Assembly: GCF_024868665.1 (NCBI RefSeq)
Contig: NC_079895.1
Coordinates: 5,482,154-5,546,153, forward strand
Origin: Triplophysa rosa
Lineage: Eukaryota; Chordata; Actinopteri; Cypriniformes; Nemacheilidae
DNA length: 64,000 bases
Reading direction: 5' to 3'
Every line of letters starts with the position of its first letter. Positions within the stretch are counted from its first letter, which is position 1. Positions 1 to 12,900 of the stretch are shown here, in pieces. Made by a program: the position numbers and the translations under genes. Under the pieces are notes generated by a model. That model worked only from the letters and a program-made list of their open reading frames with translations, searched no databases and had not been told where the DNA came from.

Positions 1-946
1 TTTGCTTTTTACAATGGCAAACAATATTTCACAACATGCAAATATTGTAAATATAAAGATTTATGGGTATTAATCATATCATTAATATTTTTATATTATT
101 CACATTTAAAGAATATATTTATATATTAAAGGGATATTTTCAACCCAGCGTTGGGCCGACCTAGTCGTTGTGTTAAATTAACCCTAGAAAATGTTTATAT
201 TTGACCAAACAATGGGTTAAAAACAACCCAGCGTGTCGGGTTGGGTTCATCCCTTTTTGACACAATTCTGGGTTCAAAATACCCAGCATTTTTTTCTTTA
301 CAAACAGTCCAATGCAATCGGGTAGTTGAGAAATAAACCGTGTCCTGTGGTGTGACAGCAACAATGAAAATACATCTCTCTTATGCTATTCTTTATTATT
401 AATATCAATATTATTAATATAAAAAATGTGTTTTCTAAATGTTTATGGTCACACCATAGGACACATTTCCAGTTTGTTTGTCAGCTACCCAACCTCACTT
501 GAGCCATTCTTAAATAATTGTGAACAAATGTGCTCATTCTGAAAAGCAACACTAATGTTGATGAACCAGATCGCTAGAGAATACTAGAATAAATAGTCAG
601 CATTTTTCTTTGTGTTCATACAATCAATGTAAAAAAATTATGTTTAGCTCTATTATATTGATATAGACGGTTTCATCGGATAAACGCACCTGGCTCGAAG
701 TTAATTTCTGGTTTGTGTTTGGTTATAATATAACAATTAATTTTAGATTTATATTGTTGTTTCATTGTAAATTAGTAGTATTAAATTAAATCTACTCAAC
801 CTTTATTTATTCTTTGCGGAGGTCTACATGAAGTTAAGTTTGGGCCACTTAATGTTTGTTTATGTTGTTGCCGCTGAAACAGTCTATTGTACAGTGAGGT
901 CAGATATTGCAAAATATAATTTCTTTTCTATGTCTCTCTCCCTCAG
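1..946. other. nab1 upstream intron or flank
   Basis: No coding exon was recognised. At 128-290 there is a foldback-like repeat: GGGATATTTTCAACCCAGCG on the left faces GTCGGGTTGGGTTCATCCC on the right, with AACCCAGCG motifs repeated inside. The rest is AT-rich. The interval ends in a polypyrimidine tract and acceptor, so at least its 3' part is intron. Confidence 0.5.
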
Positions 947-948
947 GT

Positions 949-1755
949 ATGGCAGCGACTTTACCAAGAACCCTTGGAGAGTTGCAGCTCTACCGCATTC
1001 TTCAGAGGGCCAACCTGCTGTGTTATTATGACGCTTTCATCCAGCAGGGCGGCGACGATGTTCAGCAGCTCTGCGAGGCCGGCGAGGACGAGTTTCTTGA
1101 GATCATGGCACTCGTGGGCATGGCCAGCAAGCCACTGCACGTCAGACGCCTACAGAAAGCTCTGCGTGACTGGGTCACAAACCCCGCCCTTTTCAATCAA
1201 CCCCTTACCTCCCTACCCGTCTGCAGTATTCCTGTCTACAAGCTGCCCGAGGGGTCACCCACGCTGTTGCCCGGTAACGGAGCACGGGGTGAAACCCAAA
1301 GCGTCAAAGTGCCCAAGTGTTTGGCGGTTGCTTGCGTAGACCCCAGTAAAGGAGAAGCGGGCAACGGAAGCTCCTCAGCGACAGTTTCACCCCTTCAGAG
1401 CGGCAGCGAACCACGGTTTTGGGCCAGTCACGGCACAGAGAGCGAGCACAGTCTGTCACCGGCGGAACTGGGCTCCCCGTCTTCTCCACGGGATGGGCTA
1501 GAGGCGCTGGACGCGGCAGCGGTTCAGTCCGTGGCGGAGTGCGTGGAAAGAATCGCACAGACTTTGCCCAAGAGTGACCCGGGAGAGGTTAAAGAACTGT
1601 TGAAGGGGAATAAGAAGTTAGCCAAAATGATCAGCCATATCTTTGATATGAGTGAGGAAGATCCTCATAGAGAAGAGGAAATTCGCAAGTATAGCGCCAT
1701 ATATGGCAGATTCGACTCGAAAAGAAAAGATGGAAAGCATTTGACTCTGCACGAG
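949..1755 (+). CDS. nab1: nab1 first coding exon: NCD1, spacer, start of NCD2
   Basis: This 807-nt exon carries 269 codons. It runs from the ATG just after an acceptor (CTCTCTCCCTCAG at 934-946) to the donor GTATGA at 1756. It encodes the EGR-binding NCD1, a Ser/Pro-rich spacer (about residues 110-195) and the first part of NCD2 ([15 protein letters not shown] onwards, ending HLTLHE). It is far more GC-rich than its AT-rich flanks. An open frame continues 5' of the ATG, but it lies in the intron upstream of the acceptor and is not expected to be coding. Confidence 0.95.
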
Positions 1756-4700
1756 GTATGACGTGCCCGTCATCACTTTGGGTGCTTTTGGTGTTTGAAA
1801 GAATAGTTCTCCTACAAAAATATTGTGTGATCTTGCTTGACATAATCATCATTTACTCACGCTATAACATATTTCTTCTGTGAAACACAAAATAAGCAAC
1901 TTACATTTTACATAAAAGCTTCAGCCTCCATTCTTTATAATCAGTAAGTTCTTTAAAATTGTATCATTTCATGGTTCACAGAAGAAATAAAGTCATACAG
2001 GTTTGAAACAACATGAAGGTGAATGATAACAGAAAATTATATTTTGGATGAACTGTCTCTTTAAATGACACACTTCAAGGCAGGCAATTCGGATTGTTTT
2101 TTAGGGCTACACTGCAAAAAAATAAATTTCCTACTTAGTATTTTTTTCCGAGTACAAATATCTTAAAATTTCTAAATCAAGATACATTTACCTAAGATAT
2201 TAACTTAATCTTAAACTTAATTAACTTATATTAATTAATATTCTTAAAGATATACAAACGTTTTTAAAGAAGTACTTATTAAAGTAAAACTTGAAGGGAT
2301 GGTTCACCCAAAAATAAAAAATAATATAAATGTTCATTTTTGGGTGAATTATCCCTCTAACTTTAAAGTTTATTTTTCTTACCTCATTGGCAGATATTTT
2401 TGCTTGTTTCAGCCATAAACTTACATACAGTACAGTAAACCTAGACAAGAGTTAAATTAAGATACATTTTCTTCAGAACCAAAAGATATTAAGAATTTAT
2501 TAGATATTTGTACTGCAAAACGAGACAAAAATACTAAGAAATTTGTTTTTGGAGACTCTTGTGATCATCGTCTGTAGGACTGATGCTGTTTTTTTGCACA
2601 TAATGTCAGTATCTGTAAATCATTATTAATGGTCTGTACATTTCTACACAGCTGACAGTGAATGAGGCCGCAGCTCAGCTCTGTATGAAGGAGGTGGCGT
2701 TGCTGACTCGCAGGGATGAGCTTTTCGGACTGGCGCGTCAGGTCTCCCGAGAGGTCACCTATAAATACACCTACAGAACCAGCAAGTAGGAACTTTCTCA
2801 TAAACACAACACTTTACTGTTTCTTGTAGTTTGTTCTTTATTTAAATAGATTTTAATTTGTTGCACTTTATACACCTCACATGGCACTCAGATTCATCAG
2901 TTGTGATGTTTAGCCTTTAAGCCGAGAAACGGATAGTGCTAATGCATCGAGAGCGGTCTGTGTCAAGCCGAGATATCAAATCAGCGTTTGTGTTGAAGTG
3001 GACTGAGGTGGAGGGCTGTGAACACTCCCACTCCTTTTGGACTCATAGTCTTATCAGGCACGCGAAAGGTGGCATCCAAAGAGACCATTCAGGTGTTTCT
3101 TGGATTACCAGCCTTGCGTGTCAGAGAATGGAAAATTCCATTTGGCGTTACATAAGTGCCGTCGCTCATTCAAACCTTTCAATCAAGATTGCATCACAGC
3201 GGTGGACTGCGTGTTGCGAAAGTTATCTAGGCCAGGTTTTCTTAAAGTGCGTCTTGCGTCATGATGAGATTTGCCGAGGGCATTCGTATAAGTATGTAGG
3301 TGAAAGGCTTGTGTAACATGTTGGCACATCAAAGTATTCTTTGGTTTTTTTTAATCACATTATTTGGGGGAAATTTATGTCTCATTTTTTTGGAAAAAAA
3401 AATGTCTTTGACACTCTTACTTAATGTATGACTGGATCAACTCAGTTCAATCCGCATCAAGGTTGTTTTAAAAACCTAAATGCCATGTTACCAATAATGA
3501 GAATAAATCGCTGCTGTCCTTCTGAAACCTCCCATCTCCATATTTCGTGATTCATCATTATTAGTCACAGGGTTTTTCAAATATCTTAAAAAATGAAAAG
3601 TATTAAACAGTGTTCTCAACTTTGACACAACAGTATTTATTCATATAAAAAGTACAGTGCTAGCACATCTGAGGTTTTGGAAGGACAGCGACGAAATATG
3701 ACTTGGTTAACTCGTGATCATCAAAAAAAGATGTAATGTAAATCAGTATTGTGTTGGAAATGAAAGTTATGAATGAAACAGTATCTTTTAAAGACGTGAT
3801 TGACACAAAAATAAAAACAAGTTCACATGTTTCATCTACTATGTTTTGTATCCCAGGGCTAAATCTTCCTACTCCTTTTCCACAGATCTCGATGTGGAGA
3901 CCGAGACGAGACCTCACCCAAAAGAATCAAAACAGAAGTGAGTAAAGTGGCACTCTTATTTAGTCTCTGACAAAAAGTTCCACCTGAACCAAAGGCTCCG
4001 ACTGAATTTCTCAAGTGGGTTTCTCACAATCGCGCGCCGAGTTGCAGCGCTGACACCAGCATGCAAGGAAACAGTGGGTAGGAGGCAAGATTGACACTGG
4101 GTGGGTCCAGTGGCTTTTGTTTGCATAGCTGCCTGTCTGCATGCTGAGCTGCGTGGGAGGCCTTTGCAGGAGCGTGTGGGGGAGCTCCATCAGGATTGCA
4201 TGTCATGGTGTAGGGGAAAGGTCAAAGTTCAGCCTGCAGAAGTTACAAAGCGCTAATGTTCGCGAGCCCACTCCCTCGATCACACCTTAAATCCATATTT
4301 AGCCGGCCCACGGTTGTGATTTTTCCATATCAACGCTATACGTGGCGATCTTATTGATGTGCTGTTTGCTAAAGAGTCCTTTGTGCTCCGCTTTTGTATC
4401 TATGGCAGCTGTCCATTCAGGGCTCTCTCGTGACACATTTGATGAGCGTCCAGTCGATAGATCTTCTGGAAAGTTCTCACATCCCACGTCAATGCTATGG
4501 GCTGGGCCGGCGTCTCAGGAAGTGCAGGTGGTTAGCCAACTCAACCCTGCCTTGGATTCAGTCAACGTACAGGCACATGCACGTGACCGACTCGGAAAAT
4601 CAGTGGTTATTACCCACACCGCCTCTAATGAGAAATGAGTATGTCTCGTACATCACTATCAGACTGTGGCAAGTTACTGAGTAGCTTTTTTTACCCCTAA

Positions 4701-6913
4701 TTTGCATTGTTACTCACTTAATATTGCATTTTACGTTGTTTGATGTCATGGAGATGTGAATGAACAGCAGTGTTGGGGAGTCTCAAAACAGCTTTCCGAC
4801 ATCTACAACTTACTGATAAAGTACTTAGCATATATCTGAATAGTACACATATAGATATACACATATATCTTAAACATGTATGTTTGTGTATTCATATACT
4901 TATAAATATACACAGCACACACAAATAAACAAAAACATTGATTTTCAAAACGATAAATTGCGATTCACCGATTTGACAGCACTACTTAGCAGTTAACTTC
5001 ATGTCGCATTTGCACGACAAAAATTGTGGTTTCATAATAGTGAAGTGAAAAGTAAGTAGCGTTACACCCAGCAAGTTAAAAAGCTACTTTGGTTCATGTT
5101 CATAAATCACAAAACGGTATAATGCAGCAAATTAGTGCTCTAACAGTTTCAAGGGTTTCACAGTTATTAGCAATGCCTTAAATAAAAAAAGAGCACTGTC
5201 CCTGTCTGGCCTCAACTCTGCCCACACCACACTCCCATCCACACCAGTAAGAATAAGCCTCCTGCCCACACGCACCCAGACAAGGTCCAAATGAGATCAG
5301 TTGCGCGCCTACTACCCGTATTCTTGATGTAGATGTGACATCATTGCGTGGGCGCGCTCGGAATCACCCACGCCCATGCATTTGCGCAGATACGGCGCAA
5401 AAAGTGAAAAAGGGCTGAGTCTGTAGGCACATGCGTCTACATGCAGGCAAACAGACGTACGCTCGCACCTTTGTCTCTGGGACCAGCCTCCGTGTCACGG
5501 AAGAGTAGAGTTCTGACTCTTAGGAGTGGCTCAGTGACTTCATTGTTGAGTGTAGGCAAACTTGCGTCAGAACTGTTATTAACAGTTACCTCTCCTCCTC
5601 AAATCCAACACCCAGCTAGCAGTGAAAAGAGTGGAATGTTGTTGTTTGCTGCCATGGTGATGCATGTAAACATTTGCGTTTTCTTAATGTAGCGATTTAG
5701 TTGTAACAGCGTACAAAATGTTCTGTTTGATAATCTGTGCGTTGAATACACCTCTCTTTATACAAACTCATCCCGAGGGGACTCTCAAGTGGACTGACAT
5801 TTACTAGATATCATCTGACCTTTCTGCCTTTTCTTGTGGCTTCGTGCTTTGCTTGAGATTTGTTACATCTTATGGAATTTTTCAGGTTTTCTTCAAATGT
5901 CACCTTAACCTATTTGACCTCCCGCGTGAGGTGTTCATAAATACATTTAACTATTGCACATATGCTTTTTAATGGTAATGTGTGTAATTAATTTTTTTAG
6001 ATCGTTAAAGACTTTTTACTAGGGCTACATGGGTGATAAAAATGTGAAGCTTATATTATGTATTATTGAGGTAATTCTGCTTAGGATATAAAATCACAAG
6101 ATATTGTGAATATTGAATATTGTTGAAAATGAAGATTAACGTGCAAAAAATTACATAAGCAAGCAATTTAACTCCTTTACATAAAGGAGTAGCATTAACA
6201 AGTGTTCATGTATTATGTATTAATAGGTTGTTAGTCACTAAGTCTACAGTTTTAACTGTGTTTTTGCACTAAATATTTTTAATGTTTTATCCAAATTAAG
6301 TTGGGACAAAAGAGAAAATCACCTTTTTAATTATAGAAGAAAACCAAGTGATCACTGCAAAAAAATATGTTTCTTACTTTATTTTTGTTATTTGTTACAA
6401 ATATCTTAAAATTCTTAAATCAAGATGCATTTATTTCTGAAGAAAACTTGCTTTCGATATTAAATCTTGTTTTCTTAAAAAAGTACAAAAATTAGAAAAA
6501 ATATTTGGTAATTGGTTAAGTAAAATAAACTTGAATAAAGTGCATAATAAAGAGGCAAACTCATTTAAGTTTTTCTTAAACTTAATAAAATAAATTTTAC
6601 TTGAACTTAATAAAATAAACTTTAGACTTTTAAACTTTATAATCTTCAGATTTAAATAAACGTAAACTTAAGTTTAAAGTTTACAGAATTAAGATGAAAC
6701 TTAAATATGATTTATTAAAGATTATTTAAGATTATTTTTCCTCATTGGCAGAATTTTCTTTTTTTAACAATAAACTTACTTTTTTTTAAAGATTTTTTAT
6801 ATTTGTACTGGAAAACAAGACAAAAATGCTAAGTAAGATGTTTTTAAAGTGATCAGATATATATATATATATACTGTATATACTGTATATATATACTGTA
6901 TATATATATACAG

Positions 6914-6946
<33 letters not shown>

Positions 6947-9900
6947 TATCGTCATCAATTGGGAAAGTTAGTGGGAAATCTCATTTTCTGTATATTGGCA
7001 AGTACCAAGTATACTTTGTACTATCCCAATTTAATATGCAGAGAAAACCTTTATATAACTTTTAATGAAAGCCATTTATAGGTTATCTGCCCCATACATT
7101 GTGAACATTTCGGCTTTGTGGCACTAGCAAACCCTTGGGCTATCTGTTGAGTGTCCTGACTTACAGCCTAGGCTTTACCAGTGGAGAAAATGAACAGTAT
7201 GCATCCTCCTTGAAACACTTATTTTCATGATTCCTCCTAGTAATACTAGCAAATGAGAAATGATACACCTTTAAATTGTCTAACCCCAAAACTTCTAACG
7301 AAAAGATAAAATGTAATAACTGGCGCTGTTGGTCTTCAGGAAGGATACTTTGACCTTCAAGAGGCCCTGCAGGCCATTCACATGCGCCAGGAGACCCTTA
7401 AGGAGCAGTTAGCCCACGCAAGATCTAAGGGAGAGGAGACGGTTGGGCGGAACATCCAGGTGACTGACTGCATTATGACAGTGTGTGTAGTGTGTTTATG
7501 TGTGTGTGGGAGAGGAATGCTCTCAGGCGCCTGGCTGACTCCATCTTCATGTCTTTCTACCACCACATGTCTCGCTCTGGTATCTGATCGTGCTAGTTTT
7601 CAGGTCAAAGCTGCATTTCACCTGCTCTCTTCCCCCATTTTACGTGACCTACTTTTGGTCAACTGGTCAAATGTGTGCTTCGTCCCGAGTGGAATCTTAC
7701 TGTTGTTCTCCTATAGGAAAAAAAGGAGATCTCGCACGAGGTTTTTAATATCTTCAATGCTCAAATTTGCTTGGGAACAGTAATCTGTTTTGACTTGTAA
7801 TTCAAAATATGAACTTTTCTTTGACCATATTATGTGAACTATACAACTCTTTCATTAATTGTATAGCTGTACAGTCAGTCATAAGGTTTCTTGGATTATT
7901 CTGGTACAGTTCTAAAGGAGCTGAAAGAGTTCGCTTTTAAAGGCTGTCAATCCAGCTGGCATTTCAATCACTGTCCTGTCAATATGAAGACAAAGAATCG
8001 TAAAAATGTTAAGGGTCTCTTCACAGTGTTGGTTCATCATGACAGTAGTCTATGTTAATACTGCGTACCTGTGTTGTATTGTGACATTTCGGAATGCGAC
8101 GACGTGCGAGCATTTCTTTATTTCTCCTATTGAAATTGAATAGAAACATCTAAGACATATTTGATATGTAAAGAAACCCAACTAAAAACTTAGTTATGTC
8201 AGTCTGTTTTTCTTTCTTTCTTTCTTTCTTTCTTTCTCTGATCGTCTTTTCAATAGATTCAGACTGACGCTGTCTCAGAAACATCAGTTAATTGCGACGC
8301 TTTCGTGTTCTATTATTTAAAGAAGAAACGTGTCCTTTTGTAACCGTGAAAGCCATTTTGTGTAAAAAAAAAAACGAGAAGAGATGTTATTGGCAACAAT
8401 CAAGCTCAATGCTTTGTGTAGTTTTTAATAATAAGCTTCATTTATACATTTCAAAGGGATAGTTCACCCGAAAATGAAAATAATGTCATCATTTACTCAC
8501 CCTTTTATTTTGAAGAATGTTGTTAACTGGCACCCATTCACTTGCATTGGTTTTGTGTCCATACAATAAGTGAATGGGTGTCGGCGCTGTTCGGTAACAA
8601 CATTCTTCAAAATATCTTCTTTTGTGTTCTGAGGTAAAAAGAAAGTCATACCGGTTCGAAATGACAATAGAAATGAAATTTTCATTTCTGAGTGAACTAT
8701 CCCTTTAATAATAAAAACCTTTATAGTATTTGTAAATCCCAATACACGTTCAAATATGAATAAAGAGCAAGTTAACTATTGTCTGATATTTGGATAGAAG
8801 GCGCAGGGCTTTGTTTACAGTTAGTTTTGCATCACTCGGTTGCGTTGTGTTTGTGAATGGTGAATATTGGAAATCATTTCTGTCACACCTTACGTAGAGT
8901 ATGACTCTCAGTCTCCACACATCCATTTGCTTGACTCCCTGCTGTTTGTACATATTATAGGTTCAGCTGGAGCGACTGCTGGCCAAGCAGATGGAGATCC
9001 TGCATGACGCCGCGGCACAGGACCGACTACAGGCTCTCGAGTGGAGGGTTCCACCAGGACCCTACAAACACAGCGGAGAGAGACAGAACAGCAATGGCAT
9101 CGCCACCGACAAAAGTGCAGAACAGGGTGAGTTTGCGCTTTAGAGAATTGGCTGTGTTTGTTTTTTTGTCATGAAGAAGATGCTTTTTATAGTACTTTAA
9201 TTCAAGTCTATTATGGAAAGAAACCATGCTAAATAAGGGATAATGCACAGGCAGCCGGTAGTTATCGCAGAAGTAAGCCCTGACATTGTGATCTTGTATC
9301 ACACTGGAGGGGCTTATTTCGCGATAACAGCCGGCTGCCTGTGCATTATCCCGCTTATTACACGGCTACTTGCCACAGGAGAAAAAAACTGGACATGAAA
9401 TGTGATTTAGAAATATTTTATTAGCTCATTTTTAATTCCGCGAGGAAAAGCCGTTTACTTTAAACGAGGTTCAGTTGTCACAAACAGGCATTTTGGTTTA
9501 ATCATTTGTAAACATAATGTTATTAAAATATATATTTACGTTTCATTTGTCAAAAAAACCTGGCAAAATGATTTGCTGCATCCGGGTTACAGTGTGTTAT
9601 TAGTGAGATATACAAGAGGTTGTTAGGAATAACGAACCTGCAAATGTCGCGACTGGCCAATCAGAATCAAGCATTCCAACGAGCCCTGTAATAAATGTGA
9701 ATAACAACAAAATGCAACTAACCGTATCTTTGTGCACAGTGTGGTGTAGCATAAAAAGCAAAATAAAGGCTTATTGACTTTTAAAACAAAGAAAAATATT
9801 CCCATATGTCTTTCTTTGTTACTTTTGTACCATAAATGATTTGGTGCTGTGTTGGGTTGACGTCCAATATATAAAACCTGGGTCCTAAGGCAAAACCAGT

Positions 9901-12900
9901 TTAGAAGCACTGATTGAATTCACACAATGAAGAACAGATTCAGAGCAAGAAATTCACTTTCCCTGACAAAAGAAACAATACATAAAACCTGCTACTGTTA
10001 TTTACACTTGATTGACCTTCCAGTTATTTTTATACGCGTTGAACAGTTTGAAAAGCGGCCAAGCGTTTCATTTGCCGTTTCTCAGATAATTCACTAGCTT
10101 GCATCACCTGTTCCAGACTGCTTTTTTCTCGTTTCTCGTTGCCACTTTCATTTCAGGGGCTCATCTGGCAGCTGCAGGCGGAGGCGGGGTGGTGGGTGTC
10201 AGGAAGGGGAGGGGGGAGATGGGTGGAAATATGAACAGAGCTTTGCGTTTTCAGCTAATCTTGATGCTGCCTGACTGTGGTTCCTTTTGACCCTTGCGGT
10301 GGAAGGTCCATGAGAATAATTACTGCATGGACATCTGAGCGCTGATTATCTGCATCACAGCACAGGGGTAGTGGTCGACCGATATGGGTTTTATAGTGGC
10401 CGATACTGATATCTGGGGTGCGCAAAAGCAGATGTAACGCTGATTTGTATAATAGTATATATAGGGTGATGCCACTGCAAAAATATGCTGATGTAGCTTT
10501 AATATATTATACATTATAAGCAAGAAAATTAACTATTCAAATGATGAATTATGAAATTTACAAGGTTCACTCGCAAAAAAAGAGTGAATTTTAAAATGTG
10601 AATTTTAACACATGTGAGGGACAACACAAGGTTAAGTTAAAAGACACAAAATGTGTTGTCCTTACAGAAATGGGTAAAGTAGGGTTGGGTATCGTTTGAA
10701 TTTAGCGATTCCGATTCTGCTTATCAATTTCAATTTTTATCGATTCTCATAAAGTGTACATTTATGTTTGCTTATATGAGCTATTTTTGTTTTTACCTTA
10801 GCTTTAATTAACGTTTCGTTAATATTTTCAATTGCCTTTTATTTTTATATTGTTTATTTTTTTGAGCAATATTGTTATGCGCTTTTGTCATTTTAATTCA
10901 TTATTTTTTAAGTAAAAAAATATTATATATATATTATAATATATTATTAAAAATAATATATTATTATAATATTGTATTATTTAAGTTAAATAATTAGGGC
11001 TGTCAAACGATTAATCGCGATTAATCGTATCCAGAGTAAAAGCTGGTGTTTACATGATAAATGTCTGTGTATGCTGTGCGCATATTCATTTTGTATTTAT
11101 AAACACATACATGTATCAATATTTAGGAAATATTTAGTTGTATTTATTTATATTTGCCAGTAATTGAAATGATATATAAACGTTTATTAATTTTCATATT
11201 TTACATTTTGTTAAATATATGCATGTATGTGTTTGTGTTTATAAATACAAAATTAATTTGCGCAGTACACAGACATATATTATGTAAAAACAAACTTTTA
11301 TTCTGGATGCGATTAATCGTGATTAATCGTTTGACAGCCCTATAAATAATATTTCAGCTGATATTTTATTTGATTTCAAGTTTTTATAGTTTCGTTTTTT
11401 TGTGGTGCTATTAGCCAATCATTGTTTTTAAGACATTATTATCGTTGGAGCTCAGGGGTACCTATGGGCAAATATGGCAAAGTCTTTATCGTGTATGTCC
11501 AAAGGAGTGTACACCAACTCAGCAACTAGGAAATGGGACTAATAATGGATAGCTTTCTCTGAGTATTATGACTCTGTTTGGAAAAATTGCATAATCAGCC
11601 TTTATTTCTGTTTCAGTTTAATGTGACATTTTGCTCCGTATTTATGATAATTATTTGTCGTCCTGATTTACGGTTTCACACTGTGCTAACAGAGTTCTCC
11701 CCCCCTCCCCAGCTCTGAGAATCACTTCTTCATGAACTCTATGAGTACATGATCTCTCTCAGCTCCCTAATATCCCATGTGTTCTCAAAACTCCAGAGTG
11801 GGCGTATAGGATCTTCAGAGAAAGAACGAGAGAGAGAGAGAGAGAGAGAGGCACTATTAAAAAAAGGGAGAATTAGATGAGAACTAAATCCATCCCTCTC
11901 GGGCTCTGACTGTCCCTCTGCAGTTGGGTTTTACCTACATTAATAAAGCCTGTTGGTTATGAAAATCCTTTTTTAGATAAAATAAATAATGCTGTCTGCC
12001 AGTTAAATGATTTTGTCATTCAGAACCTATATATGACTCTTTGTTCTGTGGAACACCAAAGAAGATATTCTGAGAAATGTCTCAGTGATTTTGTGTTCAA
12101 CAACGCAAGTCAATGGAGCTAACATTGTTTGATTAGCAAAATTATTTGAAATATCTTCTCTTGTATTGTCCAGAAGAAAGAAAGTCATACAGGTGTGACA
12201 CGTGGGTAGGGTAATTATAAAAGCATTTTTATTTTTGGGTGAACTGTCCCTTTAAGTACCCTCAAATGCGGAATGTACTTTCAAACTTGAACTGTGTTAA
12301 TGGTCAGACAATTTCTCATAACAGAAATGCAAATGAGTGGTCATGCTTTTGTTAAACTGTTTTTACCAAAATATTAGCAAATTTGCATAATAAACCAACA
12401 GCCCCGGTAAAAACCAAAGCCATGACTCAGTGCTGAGCTCTACAGGTACTGTCAATAGACACAACTGAGATCATTCAGCCAGAGAGAGAAAAGGTTAATG
12501 TGCTGTGTGAAGGAAGTGGGCAACAAATGTAAAGGTGTTTTGGGCTGAATGCAACCTGCCGTCAACGGGCCTCTAGCTGCATCCTTTGTCCTCGGGCTGT
12601 TGTGGCGTGTGCATTGGCTGGCTGTAGTCGAAGAAAAGGTGCATTCGTATCAAATGAAGATCAGTTGCACGAGCGAGTGAGAGCATTGTGCTGAGTGTTT
12701 CTGGTAGGCGGGATGCTTGTCTAGCATTAGCTTATAACGCAGGGCCTGGTAATGGACATAATGATCATGAATGCACTCGTGAGGTGAACAGAGATGTAAG
12801 CGGGAGTTAAAATGACAGGTTTGGTTTATCGTCTGCCGTGTGCTCTGACACTGTGTGGATGTGTGTGTTTCCAAAGGAGAGCGGCCGCTGAATCTGAGGG

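Noticed and set aside
907..948. Upstream ATG extending the nab1 frame by 14 codons
   Set aside because: It lies 5' of the CAG acceptor at 944-946, so it is intronic. The family N-terminus begins at the ATG at 949.
2936..3316. Open frame of 126 codons in nab1 intron 2
   Set aside because: No recognisable domain and no splice sites in phase with nab1. Chance is the simplest explanation, although conservation was not testable.
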